NCBI GenBank assembly: GCA_964425315.1
Contig: CAYRNB010000139.1
Coordinates: 1 to 6,030, forward strand
Direction of reading: 5' to 3'
Source: Rhodoblastus sp964425315
GTDB taxonomy: Bacteria; Pseudomonadota; Alphaproteobacteria; Rhizobiales; Beijerinckiaceae
DNA length: 6,030 bases
A program made the translations under genes and the position numbers. The first letter of the stretch is position 1. Every line of letters starts with the position of its first letter. Of this stretch, positions 5,995 through 6,030 are shown one piece after another. The notes under the pieces are model-generated. The model was not told the DNA's origin. It saw only the letters and a program-made list of their open reading frames with translations, and searched no databases.

Positions 5995-6030
5995 TTTATC
6001 TATCCATCATGTCGCCACGCCAAATCTAGC

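Larger units (their letters stand above)
5874..6030. other. AT-rich upstream region of the SGNH hydrolase gene
   Basis: From ~5940 to the right edge the sequence is AT-rich and holds no gene I can support. It should carry the minus-strand promoter of the hydrolase. TTGTTA and TTAATA about 18 bases apart on the minus strand (roughly 5973 down to 5944) are a candidate pair of weak quality. The resulting 5' untranslated region would be ~60-70 bases. Confidence 0.4.

Overview
The window reads as chromosomal core sequence from a GC-rich alphaproteobacterium. The order Hyphomicrobiales (Rhizobiales) is plausible, and a Methylocystis/Beijerinckiaceae-like host is only a guess from protein style. The basis is the strong G/C third-position bias and a fused ArsR-methyltransferase regulator placed beside metF and metH. 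There are no insertion sequences, phage genes, CRISPR arrays, tRNAs or rRNAs.

Left half, minus strand (3556 down to 1): a methionine/S-adenosylmethionine-cycle operon. The first gene is a 332-residue regulator with an ArsR-type winged helix fused to a SAM/SAH-binding methyltransferase-like domain (SahR type). Next, 20 bases on, is metF (5,10-methylenetetrahydrofolate reductase). After a 110-base spacer with a 10-bp palindromic hairpin comes the first 505 codons of metH (B12-dependent methionine synthase), which runs off the left edge. MetF makes the 5-methyltetrahydrofolate that MetH uses to remethylate homocysteine. The regulator is expected to sense S-adenosylhomocysteine, the by-product of SAM-dependent methylation. 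An 18-bp perfect palindrome inside a 36-bp near-perfect dyad lies directly upstream of the regulator and is the probable operator.

Middle, plus strand (3652-4528): divergent from the regulator are mobA (molybdenum cofactor guanylyltransferase) and, 4 bases later, a tusA-family sulfur carrier. This is probably a two-gene unit connected with molybdenum cofactor maturation and sulfur transfer.

Right part: an AT-rich spacer (4529-4769) leads into a small secreted protein with one PsiF repeat (4770-5012), which ends in a strong intrinsic terminator. Convergent to it on the minus strand is an exported SGNH/GDSL-type hydrolase (5085-5873). Its AT-rich upstream region, reaching the right edge, carries a CTTGAGT/ACTCAAG inverted repeat.

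I see no wholly undescribed system. The most informative signal is the long dyad between sahR and mobA, together with the compact self-regulated SAM-cycle operon.
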